A DNA stretch of 64,000 bases from Tanypteryx hageni (GCA_028673005.1 CM054118.1:62367401-62431400); one strand, 5' to 3'; numbered from the stretch's first letter, positions 45,620 through 59,480 are shown. Translations and numbers: made by a program. The notes: a model not told the origin generated them from the sequence alone.

Positions 45620-47324
45620 ATTTGGACCCTTACACATGAATGTCGTCATGGATTGAGGTGGGTCCTTTGCCGCAACACTTCGTGGCAGCGATTCCGATGG
45701 CCGTTAAACGATTTATTACGCGTAATTCGGGAGACAGGTCCTTGATAGCGAGGTTACGATACGTAATTATTATTTCTTTGAATTAAATTTAAAGAAATAT
45801 GCACTAACATTCAAATTTATTGCAGATGAATATATATTTTTTTAATTTCAAGTGAAATACTTGCCAAATACATTTATAACAAGAAGGGAAATACGGATTT
45901 TCACTGCGTTGGGCGAGAACATCTACTATCTTACACAACCAATCGCTCTATTATTCCCCAGCTTATAATACTGAACAGTACGAAAAACAGGAAATAGTTG
46001 AAAAATGTACTAAAGGTAGGTTCAAAAATTGAAAATTCAAAAGTGAATTTTCAATCTAACTTTTTGGTATGCGTAGTTGATTATAATGTGAACCTATAAA
46101 GAGAGACGATTTAGAAGTCTGCGTCGTAGCCTAAACGCGAATTCGGTCACTCTAAAACTGTATTACGACTATCGGAGTTACCAATGAATGATAAATTAAC
46201 ATTTTAGCACGTTTTTTTAATTCGGATAGTTTCACTTCGGCGTCTGTCTGTACACTTGCTCAAATTAAAATTGTGACGAAACCGTAAACGATAGAGAGTT
46301 GAAACATGGACAGTAGATTTCTGCACTGCTGTCATTTGTTTTTCTTTATATTTGAGTTTTAAAACTATACAGGATCGGATAGAAGCCCATTAATTTTTTT
46401 AAATCTCCGAATGTATAAAATATGGTTAACCGAAATTTTGAGCGTAAATTTTTTCCAAATTCATGCCACTTACAAACGGGGCTCCAGCGACGGAATATAA
46501 AAAAATAAATTAAGAAAGGTTAAATTTACACACACAAAAGATGATCAGATTCCAAATTCTTCTCAGTTCGTCAATTAGGTTAATAGGAGAAACGTTCAGA
46601 GCGAAATAAGACACAAAGTATAGCCGAATTTAATAAAAGAAGAAAGAACATGTTGATGGATAACACTCTACTTGTTAGTTTACAACTCGGAGAGACTCTT
46701 TCAGAAGCTGATGAGAATGCATACTCCTAAAACGCGAACCTTCGTAAAGATCCTTATTTAAATAACTTGTGAAACCAGTGACGGATTTCAAGTAGGGAGA
46801 AAAGAGCGAAAGAGATCGCCCTTTTACACCTTGGATCCGTCCTTTAAAGCGAAATCTCTTAAACCCCTGTGACGCGGGGACGCCACTGCGTAAGAGGCGC
46901 GACAGTGCAGAATCCTCCCCTCCCCTCCGCCTCCAGGTCTCTGCATCCGCCCGAGATAAGACTATGGGTCGAAAACGGATGTCGATCTTACCGTACGTAC
47001 TAATTGCAAGATCGATCCCAAACGTGTAGACTGACCATTTCTTTTCTCCTTGTGACTCAAACGAGAGCAAAATTCGGACGCTATTCATCCTCATTTAAAA
47101 ACAAAATATTGAAATCCCGACGCTAACTCGGCTCATGAGCGCATGCGCGGCCGAAAGAAAGGAATTTAATTCCATCGCCGAGAGAATTTGAATACAGTCA
47201 GAATTCTCGCAAATTGGATTAAGAACAGCGACAAACGAAGAAGAAATACAGATCTTTAGCAATTATAAATTCTATTCAGGTATTTATGCAGTATTTGTTC
47301 AGAAAACCATTGGTTCCAAATGAC
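45620..47324. other. unassigned sequence
   Basis: Includes a 12-bp hairpin attgaaaattca/tgaattttcaat at 46028-46055. A 139-codon minus frame (46675-47094) has no recognisable domain. Nothing else supported. Confidence 0.4.
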
Positions 47325-47445
47325 GTTGTTTTTATTACTTTCTCAAATACGTAGTATACAGAAAAAGAATTGTAATCGCGAAAAAAATCCAACAGATTTT
47401 GATAGAAATACTCGTTTTTAGGTGTCCCCGAGTCCAAACAAGAAT
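47325..47445 (+). repeat. fragment of the inverted-repeat element family
   Basis: attactttctcaaatacgta, gtattgtaatcgcg-like text and ggtgtccccgagtcc match the outer part of the arms at 26942-27060 and 30600-30700. Confidence 0.65.
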
Positions 47446-48664
47446 GGAAAGATGTACTCAATGTCGGAGTAAACAGTTTCCAAAGGCGTTCTTTACGATT
47501 AGGGTATCGTGTCAAAACAAGTAGTGTTCTCCATGAACAAGGATAAAATTAGCACGTTTTCATTTTTAATGGGTTAAACCGCCACACATTTGGCCACTAG
47601 AGCTTCTTCTGTTGTATAACTGGAGCACCACATGAATGTGAGGTTAGCGTTTAAATGAGATGCATAATAGCAAAGTAGTTGTGCTGGGAACCATCATTCT
47701 ACATAAACATTTATTTTACAAAAATATACCCTTTTCAGGTGACTGACACTTCAAAAATGACATTTAAGTTTAGAACGAAATAAATTCTGTATTAAAATTT
47801 TGGACGTTTCCCTATCCGCCTCTGTGAAGTTTTCAAAAATCAAACTTTTCAAGAATAAGTGGCATTAATGTACCCTCAAAATTTCGACTTTTTTCATATT
47901 TTATACCCTCGAAGATATCTATACGTAAAGCTAAAGAAACTTATTTAAAAGATACCTAACTTTAGCAACTGCGACGTAAACTATACGTTCAAGTTCATTC
48001 CTACGCCGTAAATTATCCATTCTTTTTCACTTGCAAAGCGCTTCGTGCGCACGAAAGGAAAATTAACGTACTATTTATGTTAATTTCTTCGTCGCAGATA
48101 ATCCATTTCTTTCATCGATTATGTTCTGTGCGCACGCGACGGGGAATTTAATTTGTCATATGCTGTAGGTGCGTGAAAAGAAATTAAACGTATTAATTGC
48201 AGATCTTGTTTACTTCAGTTGTTACAAAGGTCGTTTTTGCTTGACAACAATTAAAAAAAAACACGTCAACTTTTTTTAAGTTCAACGTGAATTACGACTT
48301 TCTCGTTCGATTTTCTTGAAAACGGCTACTCCTTCGATAAAAATGTGTTCGACAAAACATATTCTAATTGAATAGTTCTACAAATTTTGTTTGAAGACTT
48401 TTTTGATATAAGTAATATTTTACGAGATATGGTAAATTCATTTTTGCCACCAGTGAAGCAGCACTCCTTATTAAGCCATGTGAACTATTTATATCATTTT
48501 TTAATTTTCTTTGCCATAAAGTCCTAAATACCAAATTTAATGAACATTAGTACAGTAGTTTCGGAGATGAAGAACGTAGACGGACGGAGACGTGGCCATA
48601 AGGCGTTCCGCTATTATAACGCTTCGCTGATAAAGAACGCTTAAAAAGAAGAATTTCGCCATGC

Positions 48665-48935
48665 CGGTTCTAGGACCTAAACGGTTCGATTAAATCAAAT
48701 GATATTTCGTACTTATGCACACAAACATCCTGAACAGACCCTCGGAAGAAACGAACGATATAATTTAACAATAAGGGGTATTTATTCTTGTTGATTTAAG
48801 AAAATGTCGATATATTTTTAAAAAAATGGCTCTAACGATTTTGATTAAAATTCATTCAGTTATAGAACTTTGTGTCATAAAAAATACTATATTAGCCGTA
48901 TTTCTTTTTTTAAACAAGTATTTAGCGTCCATATT
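48665..48935 (+). repeat. fragment of the inverted-repeat element family, inner arm part
   Basis: acggttcgattaaatcaaat, acgaacgatataatttaaca, ggggtatttattcttg and aaaatggctctaacgatttt align in order with 27440-27620. Confidence 0.7.
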
Positions 48936-49701
48936 CCCATTTTTCTGATGTCATGCAACAATCTTCGTCCAGTAATATTGCTTCAGCGCTTATGAGGCCT
49001 CGCAAATCCACAAAATACTTCATATTTATGTTGCCACTTTTTACCATTATTTAGGAGTTACCACTTTTAGTTCGATTTTCACATAAATGAGGTTATAAAT
49101 ATATTAATAGTATTTAAGAACAGAAAGAAGACTTTAGGAGTTCCTTCAAGTCAGGAAAGAGTATAGTTATACCAGATGCAAACATATATGATACAGCTTG
49201 TGCAATATATACAGCATCATTTTTTATTGGAGCGCTAAGCTCTGTCGAAAAAGTGCAAACAAACACGGTATACCGATTAACAGAGGAAAATTGTCAACGA
49301 TTGATTATACATCACGGTTTCTCCACAAAAACTAAAGGAAAACTAGGAAATAGGCGAGCTCTTACTAGTTTTCGTACAAAATGTGCCAGACCATGTTCGG
49401 AGACAATCTTGTTAGCTCCACATTTCCCAGCAATCGGGAAGCACCTAATCCCTAAATATACTGCCATTTTAAAACTTTTTCCCGACTGCTTTCTTTCTTT
49501 TAACCACCACACAAACAGGATACCTTTAAGTTTTTACTTTTAATTTTTGTTTGAAATGAAAGACAATGTTTCACGCAATTTTGTTGAAAATTCCGCTCGA
49601 ATTTAAAGGCTTCAATAGCACAAAACTTTAAAGGATAAATGCTTTATTGTACCTACTAGCGTAATTGCCCGTCAAAAATGGCGGGTATGCATAAATAAGT
49701 A

Positions 49702-50335
49702 CAGTGCATCCCGGTTTAACGCGGCTCGTTATTGCGCGGTATCGGATATAACGCGGGTTTTAATCAAGCCCTCAACAAGTTTTTTTTCCACTAGATGGGT
49801 CCTATTTCTTACTTTAACCCTTCTGTGGATTCATGATTTTACTAACGTAGCTGCATTTCTGGCGTTTTGTTTTGATATCCTGGATAGAAGCGCAGAAAAA
49901 GTCGAGCCATTAAAACTGTTACAGATGGTTTCATTGAAAAAATTCATTTTAAATAAAAGAACCAAGTATACCAAGCAGCAAAAGATTAGATAATTTCTTA
50001 AATAAATAATTACTATTATAATAATTGGAGTTTCTAAATTCATTGTTCCTTTTATGAAAATAATCCAAGCTTTTTTAAGTTTTCCTTTATAGGACAAAAT
50101 TTTTATTATAGCTGTAAGTTAATGGTCAAAAGACTATAAATATTTTGTAAACTTCAATTATAAATAAAGATGTAATTTATTTGTTTTTTTCTCTTTCCTT
50201 CCACTGTTTTACATTGATATTAGCGCATGCAAGTAAAACTTATTTCTAAGTTGAGTTATCTTGATATAACGCGGGCTTCCCTATAACGCGGAGTAACTTT
50301 TTCCCCAATAGCCGCGCTATATCGAGGGTGCACAG
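49702..50335. mobile_element. Tigger-type MITE with TA duplication
   Basis: Left CAGTGCATCCCGGTTTAACG; right (inward) CTGTGCACCCTCGATATAGC, both continuing CGGCT. TA flanks both sides (49700-49701, 50336-50337). Additional gatataacgcggg copies lie inside both ends. The 634-bp body has no recognisable transposase; the 88-codon minus frame at 49831-50097 is not identified. Confidence 0.85.
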
Positions 50336-50337
50336 TA

Positions 50338-51926
50338 TATTATTATTAAAATTAAATTAATTTTCATTCCCTTTCCCTCCAATTTTCCCATTCTTTCCTA
50401 CTCTCCCTCCACGGGTTTATATAAAAATCTTACATACAGAATGAATATTTATTTGATAAACATTACGCTAGACAACTTTAATATACCCAAAACTATTTTT
50501 ACTTTCTGGAACATACTATTATGCGAATTACATATTTTTAGCGTATATAAAAATTAGTTTCATTAAAATAAGTTATAACGAATTTTATCTTTCTGCCTAT
50601 AGTGAGAGATTAAAAACTTACTCGAAGAATAATGGAATATTCATGTTTTTGTTACCGTCGTTTTGTTAATCATTAGCAAGGTATTGTTTAAACTTCAAAA
50701 TAGCGTAGAAATTTCGTGAATATGTGGACAGATGAGACGCGAAATTATAATCCCAGCCAATCATGCGCAATTACACGAAACTGGCAACAGTGCAAATCAC
50801 CTAGAAGACGACAGACTTTCATGTAAAAATACATCAAATTTTCGTGTTAATAACCGAGTAGACGCGTATTCGAAAATCGACGGCAGGAGAACGAAATTCC
50901 GTTCTTTTAGGCGCTCGTTGTTTCAAGTCTCGATCTCCTACGATGATTCAAAGTAATTGTAATATGCATATGATTATTTTGCTCCACTTAACCCGTGTTA
51001 ACCAAATGGACAAAATGCACGCCTCAGGAATCGGCCTAAGGAATCGACCCCATGACTTCAAGCAAGAAGTTTTAAATATAAGAGCTGCGCTGCCAAGTAA
51101 TTCCTGAAAGTTTTATCGAAAAAGAACGACAAAGTTTCCGGGTTATAACCGGTTTTCTCACATGGGAGAGACTGGACAGAATCCAATTCTATATATGTAG
51201 TAAGATACACAAAGGTACAATAAAAAATGAAATGATGAGAGCATAAAACAGCATAACCCTTTCTCGTGCGTTTACCTGCCGCTTAAGACCCGTTTGTGCA
51301 ATAGCTAATCGCGCGAATAAGGAAATGAAAAACGTCTTTAGTTCCACATCAGAATAAGCAGTATTCCGGAGTCGAGAGAAGTGCGCGGTGACGCAGTAAC
51401 GCACGGGTGACAGAGCGTTGGAAATGACTAAATAAACCTTCATTGGGACACGCGCCTAACGTGTCCGCTCCCGCATCAAAAGGCGGCGGATTGCAGTCCC
51501 ATCTCTGCCATTCGCTACAGGAAATGCAGCCGCGGGAGCATGGGATTCCCAACAATCGAGGAAATGAGGCAATGACTAGAGGGCTTTTATGAAAGAAAAA
51601 TGTCACAACACCTGATGGAGGCTGTACGCACTTGAAGGTGATATGCGTTGTGAAGAGGGTACACTAAACGGCAATCGATCCAACGTTTAAAGCCGCAGTC
51701 CGTGAGGGACTTCATCAGACGGATTCCTTGCACGGCCGGTGTGTGCCAAATAACGTCGAATAACTCGAGAACGGCTGAATTAATTTCGGTTTTACATAGA
51801 CCGACAACTGACGAGGCTTATGGGTAATCGCCGTATAAAACAACGGTCCGCGTCAAATTCCAGGGGCGTTAAATTCCTCTATTTGAAAGCGTATTTTATA
51901 TTTGGATTTTAAAACTACTTAAAATA
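50338..51926. other. unassigned sequence
   Basis: No TIRs or exons supported. Small frames such as 51189-51606 on the minus strand are not recognisable. Confidence 0.4.
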
Positions 51927-52067
51927 GCCGTACGGCCTTGGTACCTGGTACGAAGAACGCCCGAAAGAATGAAAATTCATTTTTAAACGCGGGTCGATTT
52001 GACGCCCACATTTGTTTCGAAATTTTACTTTTTTAGGCGTTCTGTACCAGCCTTACGGCCACGCCTC
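51927..52067. repeat. imperfect inverted repeat, ~30-bp arms
   Basis: ccgtacggccttggtacctg...gaagaacgcc on the left is answered by ggcgttctgtaccag then ccttacggcc on the right. It may be a small MITE; no target duplication seen. Confidence 0.5.
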
Positions 52068-53919
52068 GTCCGTCCGTCGTAACGTTCATCTTCTGAACCG
52101 CGGGACTGATTTGAATTAAATTAAGCACAAGTGATCCTTACTAAAATTTACCGCCGAATTGTGATTTTCGACTTCATCCGATAATTAGAACTTCCACTTT
52201 ATGTAAGCACTTAAATAAACACTCTTATCTCGTTAAATTGCAGCCGTCAAGTAACAATTAAATACCATATTGTTCTCTCTCTAGCTCTTATTATGATTTG
52301 TGAGGTATAGATTTAAAAAATCATTCGGATAAAGGACAACATTTACAACATAAAAGTTCGCGAGACCACGCAATTATGACTTAAAAGTTTTGGAGATAAA
52401 AAGTCAAGAAGCGCCCGATCTTTCGATACCGTTTTTCGCATATTTCCCATAAAGAACGCCTTTGAAATCTTTCTGTATTCCATTTATGGAGTATACGTTT
52501 CCATCTTGTTTGATTTGAAAATCTTCCGTCGTCAAGGGAAACCCCACTGTTGCTGATTTAGCGAAGTTACGTACATTGCATATGATTATATGCAAAACGA
52601 GAAATATTTCATGAACCCGTGACCATCGATAGAAAAGTTAAGTTGAATAAAATATGAACTAGCAGTTGCCCGTCTATAAATCGACTGGTTGGTTAGATCA
52701 AATATTATCTTGGTAGTTCGCCTTCTGTCACATTACCATGAAGGTAAGCGACTGCAAGTTTTATTCCCTTTTACTAATGTACGCTTGGAGTGCAACATTA
52801 TTTACTACAGCGTCTAATGTCCGCTAGCAGTTCCACCTTAACATCAACCACTACAATTACGTCGAGCAGAGCTTAGCCGGTCAAAAAAACCTCAATATCT
52901 CGCCAACGGTATGAGCGATTTCAATTTTATAATTTTCCTGCAAATCTGCATGTCGAGACGTTTAATTTGATGCCTCACACGTTAAGGTGTCTGTTACCTT
53001 CGCTTTAAAAACCTCGTTTTAATTTTAAACTTTCTTTTCTTCGACACAGAAAAAGAACAAGAAAGAAATCCAAACCAGGACTAATGCTGGCCGGTTTCCC
53101 GAAGTTGACGTCCCGAATTGACAGGAAATGCTTCAGTATGTGTTAGTCATTCCAAGGAATTCTCATACTATAAATATCATTTGTAAGTCATAGTCTATCA
53201 ATGATAGAGAAAAATTGGAAAACAAATTAATAGAGCATTATCAGGTTTAAAATACTAAAAGCAATGTCAAAATCTCTTTCTGACATATTTTGCATGTATT
53301 TTATTTAATAAACGTTACTGTTTATACGATAATATCTATGGAACAACTGTTCAATGCTGAACAGTAGTCGAGTGGAAAATAAAATAACCTATTTGTTCAC
53401 TCGTCTATGCTCAAGCCGAATTCGGTAATAATCGTCTCCATGGCAACAATCCGATAAAATGCGATTAAAAACGCAAAAACGCTATGTTTTAGAATAAATT
53501 CAAGACAATACGATCAACCATCAATATTCTGTGATATGAATTAGAATCTACATTATTTTCCCCTTAGAACAGTACAAACCTTGTTGCGATATCACAATTT
53601 TAAGATATTTTAAAGTATTAAAGAAAACATCTCTTCACGATGGATTTGAGACTTCCTATGTAAAATAACTAGGGAAAAACATTACTGGAATCGAACCAGA
53701 GACTTCAATATTCGCCAAATAAAATATAACCAGGAGGTGGGCCCTGGCAGAACGAGTTGGTCCATTGATGCAAAAGTTGTAAGTGGAGATCACACAAACA
53801 CAGACAGGACCATTTTATATGGCTGTATCCTTTGGAAACCTGCCTAAAAAGAGAATGTTTCTCGTAGAAAGCAATACTACGCGCACTAATGAGGATTTTT
53901 GCCAGCTCATATACGATGT
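52068..53919. other. unassigned sequence
   Basis: Contains generic repeat-like phrases (ctcgccaacggtatgagcga at 52901) but no delimitable feature. Confidence 0.35.
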
Positions 53920-54110
53920 ATATAGAGAAAGTATGTGATTGCGAAAAATTAGAATTCAAGATTATGATGAATATGCACTTTCACCTGCCCGGAAGCCTGG
54001 GAAGGTGGCTTTTGCAATTCCGTCTGTCTATAGTTTCTCGTATGTGCGAGGATTTAGGGACTCAACGATTCAATAAAGTCTGACGAAATCTCGTATTTAC
54101 ATAGCGTATA
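53920..54110 (+). repeat. fragment of the gagaaagta-ended repeat family
   Basis: atgtatatagagaaagtatg then tgattgcgaaaaatt, gtctgtctatag and tgaaatctcgtatttaca resemble arms at 26942-27140. Confidence 0.5.
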
Positions 54111-55201
54111 ACACGTTATAGAAGCTTACCGAAAAACAATGGAGGATAGTCAACTCTAGTACAGTTCCTTAATATTTCAATTAAACTGGACATTTCCATA
54201 ATATATCGATTAAAATGGAAGCGTGGATTTCGACTAAAATACGTCCAAGTAAAAAGAGCTTAATAGCACAAGCGTTAATAAATACGTTATGCTTCTAAAA
54301 ATAAATACGCACATAGCGTTCATCATAACACCGGGTTTTACACCTAGCTGCCGCTACCCCAATAAGGGCGGCAGCATTGTTGCTACGAGCCAATCTGTGC
54401 ATGCTTACGTATTAAGGTAACTGGTGGCATTATTGCGTGGGGTAGAAGGCTACGGATATGAGAAAGCCTGCGCGATTTATGCAGCACCGATATTTTTAGA
54501 ATCGATTTTCGCTGAAGAAACGGAGCTTTCTAGCCACTTTAAAGCCCAGTTACTATACATCTGTACCACTGACAGAAGTTAAGCCTAAACAGCGAGGAAA
54601 AATGTTCCTGACGATCCCCCGACCGACGCCCGCACTGTTTCGCGACAGTACCTCCATAAAGCTCGTCGATAGCTACTGAGAGAACGTCTACTGGCCGAAA
54701 AGTGGCCGAAAAAAGAATTATTTTTATAGATATATCAACGCAGAAGAAGCCAGAAAAACCAGATCCAACCAAACACTACGGCGGATAAGAAAACTGATAA
54801 CAATGAATACGGCAATAACTGCAACAACGCCACTTATTTCTTTCCGCTCATTCGGAGCGATAAGACTTTTAAGGCGACTGCCGTATAATGCAGTTAAAAA
54901 ATGTCTATTTCATTGCCCGGATGACGGTTTTATTCTGAATATGACAACCATAAACTCAAGGAGACGCAGAATCAGTTCACCGCTGCAAAAATACTAACCA
55001 CATAAATAAGCAGACAGGGCATCAAACAATCACGCGGGCGAGCTTAGATTTCTCTGAGCCAAGACCACGAGAAATTCCACTGTCATTTTCTGTCATAGAA
55101 GAGACGGTTAGGTTTATTCAATTGATATTTTAAAATACGAAACTACCGTAAAAATGGACATATTAAGAGCCGGGACAAGGGCTAGGCGAGCGAGGCAACC
55201 G

Positions 55202-56657
55202 GAGGGTGACCGGACGTCCCGGTGTCCCGAGAAAATTCTACGGGACACTCAATTTTCCCGGATTTTTCGTTTCTGCCTTACAAAATCTCCTCTGCTAAAT
55301 GTCATGAATGTGTTCAATCGGAATCACATTATAGTGGAAAATGCCAAAAAAAGACGTCATGCTGCGTATAAAATTAACTTTTTAATAAAATCATTTGTAA
55401 CTGGTATTAGTATTCGCAAAACACTCGCCTCCGACGACGATGTCTTTGCTCGACTCTCCGTTGCGCTTTTATCTGAAAACCTTTGAGCCGACAAAGGTAT
55501 TTTATTTCACAAGAAAAGCTGCTGTAATCTACTGTCATTTTTCCGCACCAGCTTGCATGTTATGCACAGTATGTATAGGGGTTTATTTAACAAAGAAATG
55601 CGCAAAATAAAAAATCGTAAAACTATACAAGTACTGATATATGTAAAAGAGACGATCGATATTTGTAAAGTACGAATTAAGGAAAACTTTGTTGTACTCA
55701 TTGTTAAAAAAATTTCCCGAGAAAAAATTGAATCGTTTTGAGATTAAGTATTTAATCAGTATCAAACAACCCTGGGCTATCTGGAAAAACGGGTTGAACC
55801 CTTTAATGTATTCAAACGCATTAAATGGACACTGTTAAAAAAAGCGTTCTATTTTGGGAAGAAATACAAACTGCGTGCAAATAATTATAAACAATGGATC
55901 TTATATAGATCATATTACATCAATTTCAAATGCCGATAAAACGTAATTTCAAAAAATAAAGGAAAGTTAACTTATTTGGTAAATCACAATACGGCTTCGT
56001 ATTTTTCGACATTCGAATTTCAAGAACATACCGCAGAGATTGAAAAATTGCGTAGCTTTTTGTTGGCGTTTCAGGCACATAATGCGCATGCAGAAAGAAA
56101 ATATCTAAAATAAATTTTGTATGATCAGACGAACGAAACAACCTTGATGTTAAAACAATTATTCTGTGTGTTTAAAGTATACGCGAGCATTCAAGATTTT
56201 TCCGGTGAATAAAAATTTGAATGAGAAAGGTAGTCGTAGTTTAATATTAATTAAATATATATAAATTGTTATAAAATCAAATTGAAACCATATATTTTGA
56301 TTTTAATACACTCTTGACTTTTATTTACGTGTGCCTCCTATGCTATTATGTAGTACGTATACTTAACTGTATTATTTGTCCTTAAAATAATAGTTACCTT
56401 TGGACCGTGATAGATTTGTTGCAAGATTTTAATCGTATCCGTTAATTTGAAATTATTTGTTAATATATTTAACATAATTGTGATCGGTATTTGCGAAGCT
56501 TATTTACTATTAATTTAAGTAGTATATAAAAATAAAAAGATACGAAAATTCACGTTGTCCCGGTCATGTCCCAGATTTTTCCCGATTATGTCCCGGATTT
56601 TCTTCTTTAGAACTCAATTATGTCCCGGTTTCGCTTCCTAAGGATCTGGTCACCCTA
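55202..56657. mobile_element. hAT-like element with AGGGTGACC ends (probable)
   Basis: Left gAGGGTGACCGGACGTCCCG and right (inward) tAGGGTGACCAGATCC resemble Tip100/Charlie-type hAT termini. Several gtcccgg motifs occur near both ends. No 8-bp duplication is visible and no transposase motif was recognised in the interior frames. Confidence 0.55.
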
Positions 56658-57194
56658 GCCTATGGCGCAGAACACTTAGGGGCGCGACAAATGACTATTT
56701 GAACTTTTAAGCGGAACGTTTTATATTACAAAATATACTTTACCTCTACTTTTAAATCAATACTGTTTTGAGAGGTAACATTTTGTAGTGTATACCAAGG
56801 CTCGACAAATTTTCTAAAAATCTAGGCGCCAGCTCCAAAACGCAGGCGTTACGTAATTTTGGCGGATATTTTTTATCATCATCAGAAAATAAACGTTTAA
56901 TAATTTAGACACGAATCTGCTACAATAATTAAGCCATGCACATTTATTTGTCACATTATCTAGAAGAACATAATAAAATGAGTCTTATGCATCTGAAAAA
57001 GTCTAATGATATTCTGAAAACATTAGTTTACGAACAAGAATAAAAATTCGCACTTATTTTCAGGAACTTGAATGCTTCCGACAGATATATTATATTATAT
57101 ATTTTACTGTTCCTACTGCTGAGCCCGACAATATAATATGACTACAGCACGTGACTACAGTATATATAACCAAAATCTAATTGCAAGACGCATA

Positions 57195-58098
57195 CGAGGT
57201 CTGACAATTAAGTTCGCGAACTCCACTTTCATCTACCCGTTCTTACGTAATTGGTGATCGACTATGTGGTCTCATTCAAAGTATTCCCCTCGCGATGCAT
57301 CCCTGGTAGCATTTCTGAAACTCATCTTCTGGAATTGCGTTTATTGCCACCGCCGTATTGTACTTGATGTCTTCAACGTCCTGAAAATGCGCAACTTTGA
57401 GAACGTTTTTTATCCGAGGAGATAAAAAGAAGTCGCAAGGGGCCAAATCGGGCGAGTACGGTGGATGTTCCAGTACGGTAATGTTTCTCAGCCAAAAATG
57501 TCTCCACGGTCAATGCCACGTGGGAAGGTGCATTGCCGTGCTGCAGGATCCATTTGTTTTCGCTGAAGAGTTCAGGCCTTTTTCGCCTAACTTTTTCTCT
57601 GAGGCGCCTGAGCACTTCCAAATAGTAGTATTGATTAACTGTCTGTCATCGGGGCTCAAATTCATGGTGCACCATGCCCTTCGCATCGAAAAAGGAAATG
57701 AGCATTGTCTTTCCTTTGGACTTTGACACGCTCATCATCGATTTCCTCTCTCCCTTCCGAAAATCTCTTAATCCATTTGTAGACTGCAGTTTTTTCCCAT
57801 CGCATGTTCTCCATAAACTGTTGTTAACATTTCACGGATTTCACGACCAGTTTTTCCCGAGTTTCACCAGAAATTTGATGCTCGTTCGTTGTTCTGTGTG
57901 TCTGCCATGGTTCCGACGAGGTACACAAACACGCCACTACAATAACTGCTACTACGCACAAGCGACTTGCCCCAGGTTAGCCACTCTACTGCTGTTTCCT
58001 CACACGTGTTTGTGTCATATTATGCCGCAATCATTTGTTTTCCAGTGTTGACAGTCGTCGAGAAAAAAATCAGTTTGGGAACTTAATTGTCAGACTCG
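57195..58098 (-). mobile_element. mariner element, internally deleted
   Basis: TIRs CGAGGTCTGACAATTAAGTT (left) and CGAGTCTGACAATTAAGTT (inward from right) with TA on both sides (57193-57194, 58099-58100). At 904 bp it is shorter than the usual ~1.3 kb. It lies inside the hAT element. Confidence 0.93.
57300..57940 (-). pseudogene. mariner transposase, broken
   Basis: Minus-strand pieces: the N-terminal helix-turn-helix (KFLVKLGKTGREIREML, HAMGKTAVYKWIKRFSEG) near 57890-57750; then, after a deletion of the linker and part of the catalytic domain, LISFFDAKGMVHHEF; then EVLRRLREKVRRKRPELF and WILQHGNAPSHVALTVETFL at 57621-57460. The usual HDNAP reads HGNAP (codon 57535-57537), so the second catalytic Asp is Gly. 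The third motif (SPDLAPCDFF) is present only after a frameshift. A C-terminal FQDVEDIK...EDEFQKCYQGC is readable near 57380-57290. This is a mariner DD34D-type family protein; several shifts and the Gly make it dead. Confidence 0.88.
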
Positions 58099-58173
58099 TA
58101 TACAATATCTAGGCGCCAGCATGACAATTTTAGGCGCCCTGGCGACCGGGATTAGTCGAGCCTTGGTGTATAC

Positions 58174-59210
58174 TTTCATTAGGATGGGGCGTAATTTTCA
58201 AACCTTGCCTAGAGTGCAAAAACGTTTTGTGCCGGCTCTAGATACATTGTTATAATTCTTTTTTTTTCCAACTCCATCTCTAGCGACCCAGTAGATGGGT
58301 AAGTATGACGGAGAAAAAAATTTCCCCCTTGAGTTTTCATAAATTCGATATGAAAAACAATACATACAAAAATATTGTCATTTATCTTACAGAAACATTT
58401 CTTTCCCTGTAACTTTCCATAATATGCGACGAGAGTTCAAATTTTCCTCATGAGCCTTGCGACATTAGTGATGGATCGCTCTATTTTTTCGTGAAATTCT
58501 GCTGATAATAAAAGGGAAGATAAGTATCTGGGAGAGCAGACCTTTAAATCGAAAGGGAATTTTATTTGACGCTGAATCTAAAAGTGAATCGCATATACAT
58601 ACGTATTTACCCTTTTCATTGTCCACATTATTTCGCCGATTTTTAACTCTAAATTAGGAATGGGAAAATTCTGCGTAATTTTTTGCCCTACAGTGATGAC
58701 GGCGATCTCATTGATAAGGCTAATATAGATTTTCGAACAATAATAAAACAATCGTATTACTTTAAAAGTCGATGTAAAACATTTCTTCGAAGGTGGGCTT
58801 CTTAAAAGGAATGACGGCTGACGAATTCGGTTTTCCCGCGTCTATACGACTGCATACATACATCGGTTGCTTTTCGGTATTTATTTAATTAAAATAATCA
58901 AAGTAGGAGAAGAGAATGACATATTCGGATCAAATTACCCAATCGGGACTGCCACCTGACTGGAAATAAAAAGATCCTTCAGTCACAAAATATTCATCAG
59001 AGAAAATAATATATTTTCAAAACTTAAACGGCAGAAATAAATAAACGCTTCTCGTCGAGCAAATCTGCGATGTGGTGCTAGTCTTTCAGAAAGTTGCGGT
59101 CATAAATATTCTCTTGCATATCTGCATCTTACGAGCATCCACTTTATTGAAATATAGCACAAAAATGGCACATTTAATTCATACACTCAATTAGACCGCC
59201 AATTTTTAGC
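58174..59210. other. unassigned sequence
   Basis: No TIR pair, exon or tandem repeat supported. Confidence 0.35.
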
Positions 59211-59214
59211 CTAC

Positions 59215-59480
59215 TTTCCAGAATGGAAATAGGCTTATAGTTCTGTCGCTGTCTGTCTGTTTGTCCATCTCCCTTATTAACGTTTGAACCAATAAACCGA
59301 TTTTCATGGAACTTGGTGGAAATTTCTTGTTAAATGGGCCGAACTCCCGAGGATAGTTTTTGTTGCGAAGATTTAAGTCCCGAGTTAGATTCCAGGAACT
59401 ATCCTTCCCATTTGATTTACATGGGAGATCTGAAATCCACCGCGCAGGGTAATTTTTTCTTGCACATTAAAATATCTTAG
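59215..59480 (+). repeat. dispersed repeat fragment with CTGTCTGTCTG
   Basis: gtcgctgtctgtctgtttgt then aaccgattttcatggaactt and tgatttacatgggag, the kind of moderately conserved phrase found in arthropod dispersed repeats. The class is unknown. Sequence from here to 61985 shows no further feature I can support. Confidence 0.4.

Larger units (their letters stand above)
56796..58165. mobile_element. hAT element with perfect 8-bp duplication, interrupted by mariner
   Basis: GTGTATAC at 56788-56795 and 58166-58173. TIRs CAAGGCTCGACAAAT (left) and CAAGGCTCGACTAAT (inward from right), then tctaggcgccag-type motifs on both sides. Without the mariner (57195-58098 plus TA) it is about 464 bp, and has no transposase. 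Confidence 0.93.

Noticed and set aside
46776..46887. hAT-like CAGTGACGGATTTC...GGACGCCACTG pair
   Set aside because: Only the outer six bases pair and there is no 8-bp duplication (TGTGAAAC versus CGTAAGAG).
46675..47094. 139-codon minus-strand frame
   Set aside because: No domain, no splice context, basic low-information peptide.
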